Assembly (NCBI GenBank): GCA_017521965.1
Contig: JAFXAY010000096.1
Coordinates: forward strand, 1-64,000
Length of the DNA: 64,000 nucleotides
Direction of reading: 5' to 3'
DNA from: Tidjanibacter sp.
GTDB taxonomy: Bacteria > Bacteroidota > Bacteroidia > Bacteroidales > Rikenellaceae
Shown: in pieces, positions 62,570 through 64,000 of the stretch
How positions within the stretch are numbered: the stretch's first letter is position 1
Layout of the letters: every line of letters starts with the position of its first letter
Translations under genes and position numbers: made by a program
Notes under the pieces: model-generated
Database searches by the model: none
Seen by the model: only the letters and a program-made list of their open reading frames with translations
What the model was told of the DNA's origin: nothing

Positions 62570-63250
62570 TTACTTCTTTTCCAAAAGATCGGGTCTTAAC
62601 CGTTTTGTTCGCTCATAGGCTTGCGCCTCTTTCCACTTCTCTATCTCGCCAAAGTTGCCCGAAAGCAAAATATCGGGGACTTTCCAGCCTCGGAAATCGG
62701 CGGGGCGGGTATAGACAGGAGGGGCTAACATATCGTCTTGAAAGCAGTCGGTCAATGCCGACTCCTCGTCGCCAATAGCGCCGGGCAGCAGACGCACGAC
62801 ACTGTCGGCAATCACCGCGGCAGCCAACTCGCCCCCCGTCAGCACATAGTCGCCAATAGAAATCTCGCGGGTGATAAGGTGGTCGCGGATACGCTGGTCG
62901 ATGCCCTTGTAGTGGCCGCAGAGTATAATAATGTTCTCCATCAACGAGAGGCGGTTGGCCTCGTGTTGGTCATAGACCACACCGTCGGGCGACATATATA
63001 TCACCTCGTCGTAGGTGCGCTCACTCTGCAACTTCTCCACGAGTTCAAATACAGGCTCGCACTTCATCACCATACCTGCCTCACCACCAAAGGGATAGTC
63101 GTCGGTAGTCTTACGCTTGTCGTGGGCGTAATCGTGCAGGTTATGCACCACAATCTCCACCAACCCCTTCTGCTGTGCACGCGAGAGTATCGACTCACCG
63201 AGTGGCGAGGTGAGCAGTTCGGGCACTACGCTGATAATATCTATTCTCAT
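62570..63250 (-). CDS. trmD: tRNA (guanine-37-N1)-methyltransferase
   Basis: The 226-residue SPOUT enzyme has [30 protein letters not shown] and [14 protein letters not shown], the deep trefoil knot motifs that bind SAM. It methylates G37 of tRNAs with a G36 to prevent frameshifting. Six bases after the MBL gene. Confidence 0.97.
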   Translation of the reverse strand: MRIDIISVVPELLTSPLGESILSRAQQKGLVEIVVHNLHDYAHDKRKTTDDYPFGGEAGMVMKCEPVFELVEKLQSERTYDEVIYMSPDGVVYDQHEANRLSLMENIIILCGHYKGIDQRIRDHLITREISIGDYVLTGGELAAAVIADSVVRLLPGAIGDEESALTDCFQDDMLAPPVYTRPADFRGWKVPDILLSGNFGEIEKWKEAQAYERTKRLRPDLLEKK

Positions 63251-63256
63251 AACTCT

Positions 63257-63934
63257 CTACTCCTCAAAAGGTTGATTAAATCCACCCTGCAATACCTCGG
63301 TGATAAAGGGGTTATACATCGCCTCGTGGCCTATCGAGCTATCGCCACCGTGACCCGGATAGACGCGTACCTCGTCGCCGAGAGGCAGGATTTTGCCGAT
63401 GATGCTCTGCATAATCTGGTCGTAGTCGCCACCTTGCAGGTCGGTGCGGCCAATGCTCTCGCGGAAGAGCGTATCGCCCGAGAAGAGCACACCCTCCTTG
63501 CGGTTGAAGAAGCAGAGGTGACCGGGGCAGTGACCGGGGGTGTGAAGCACCTCCAACGAGGTATTACCGAAAGTGACGGTATCGCCATCGGTGAGCTCCT
63601 TATCGATTTTCAGAGGCTCGGTAGCCGAGCGGAAGCCAAAGAGGCGACCCTGCACCACAGCCTGACGCAGCAGTGGCTCGTCGGCGCTACTCATACAAAA
63701 AGGCACACCGTAGCGACTGCGGAGAGTATCGACACCGGGGGTATGGTCAAAGTGACCGTGAGTATTGAGCAGATATTTGGGTTTCAACCCCTTAGCCTCC
63801 AAGAAGGCAAAGAGTTTCTCATCCTCCGCAGGGTTTGAGTTGCCCGCATCGATAATCACCGCCTCGCAGGTTTCGTCCCACACAACGTAGGTGTTCTCGC
63901 CGAGATTATTGAAGGTAAATCGTGCTATATTCAT
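63257..63934 (-). CDS. MBL-fold hydrolase, glyoxalase II-like
   Basis: The 225-residue protein has NTHGHFDHTPG (THxHxDH zinc site) near residue 60. HTPGHCPGHLCFF, SGDTLF and PGHGGDSSIGHE follow, the full metallo-beta-lactamase motif set of hydroxyacylglutathione-hydrolase-like proteins. Probably a thioesterase; true glyoxalase II activity is unproven as it is shorter. First gene of the operon trmD-lpxB-FAH-maf-S46. Confidence 0.9.
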   Translation of the reverse strand: MNIARFTFNNLGENTYVVWDETCEAVIIDAGNSNPAEDEKLFAFLEAKGLKPKYLLNTHGHFDHTPGVDTLRSRYGVPFCMSSADEPLLRQAVVQGRLFGFRSATEPLKIDKELTDGDTVTFGNTSLEVLHTPGHCPGHLCFFNRKEGVLFSGDTLFRESIGRTDLQGGDYDQIMQSIIGKILPLGDEVRVYPGHGGDSSIGHEAMYNPFITEVLQGGFNQPFEE

Positions 63935-63966
63935 ATTTCGAGATTTTTAGTCAAAACAAATTATGA

Positions 63967-63974
63967 CAAATATA
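63967..63974 (-). promoter_or_regulatory. -7 box of the MBL-trmD-lpxB operon
   Basis: Minus-strand TATATTTG lies 33 bases before the MBL start. No TTG occurs at the right distance within the remaining bases of the window. Confidence 0.5.
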
Positions 63975-64000
63975 ACGAGTTTTTTTGAGATTTCTCTTTT

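Overview
The window reads as chromosome of a Bacteroidales bacterium, most likely an Alistipes-like member of the Rikenellaceae. This rests on several signs. Many genes are preceded by the Bacteroidota promoter pattern (TTG or TTTG, 18-21 nt, TAnnTTTG). The tmRNA tag ends in YALAA. Family content includes S46 and M13 peptidases, a DUF4491 protein, outer-membrane barrels ending in F, and an arginine operon that begins with a GNAT gene. The genus is an inference. Genes are dense and mostly housekeeping, on both strands. I saw no phage, insertion sequence, CRISPR array, rRNA or tRNA gene.

Layout. 1-8.7 kb: BASS transporter and der; two tandem small barrels; a phoH-pepD-lipid kinase-DUF4491 operon; a secreted protein of unknown function. 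8.8-17 kb: HxlR regulator; ftsE-gyrB-udk-rfbB; a lone trpB preceded by a complete tryptophan attenuator (leader peptide with three consecutive Trp codons, antiterminator, terminator); a membrane metallophosphoesterase; a 203-nt rod-like RNA resembling 6S RNA. 17-18 kb: a secreted protein with four CxxC pairs, and tmRNA. 18-33 kb: the arginine block (GNAT-argG-argC-argD-argB-argE-argH, carAB, argR divergent from carA and followed by nhaC), then purT. 33-39.6 kb: a nucleoside deoxyribosyltransferase-like protein, M13 peptidase lipoprotein, serine hydrolase, ZIP transporter, porin and fluoride channel. 39.8-48.7 kb: a complete urease system, ureABCEFGD, followed by a urea channel and a CbiMQO-type nickel/cobalt importer, so substrate uptake, metal uptake, maturation and enzyme lie in one run of genes. 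48.7-57.7 kb: a DJ-1 protein, umuDC, two small enzymes, and a BASS transporter-acyltransferase-barrel operon. 58-64 kb: a six-gene minus-strand operon (MBL hydrolase, trmD, lpxB, FAH, maf, S46 peptidase).

The most unusual content is non-coding: the trp attenuator; two composite intergenic blocks with the same order of parts (GGGAG/CTCCC arrays, GC-rich hairpin, TTTTGAA heptads, a TTTACTnnnnGTAAAT-like core); a palindromic element just after the stop codons of three minus-strand genes, always in the same orientation; a candidate 6S RNA; and an orphan promoter-to-terminator unit near 57.8-58.0 kb.
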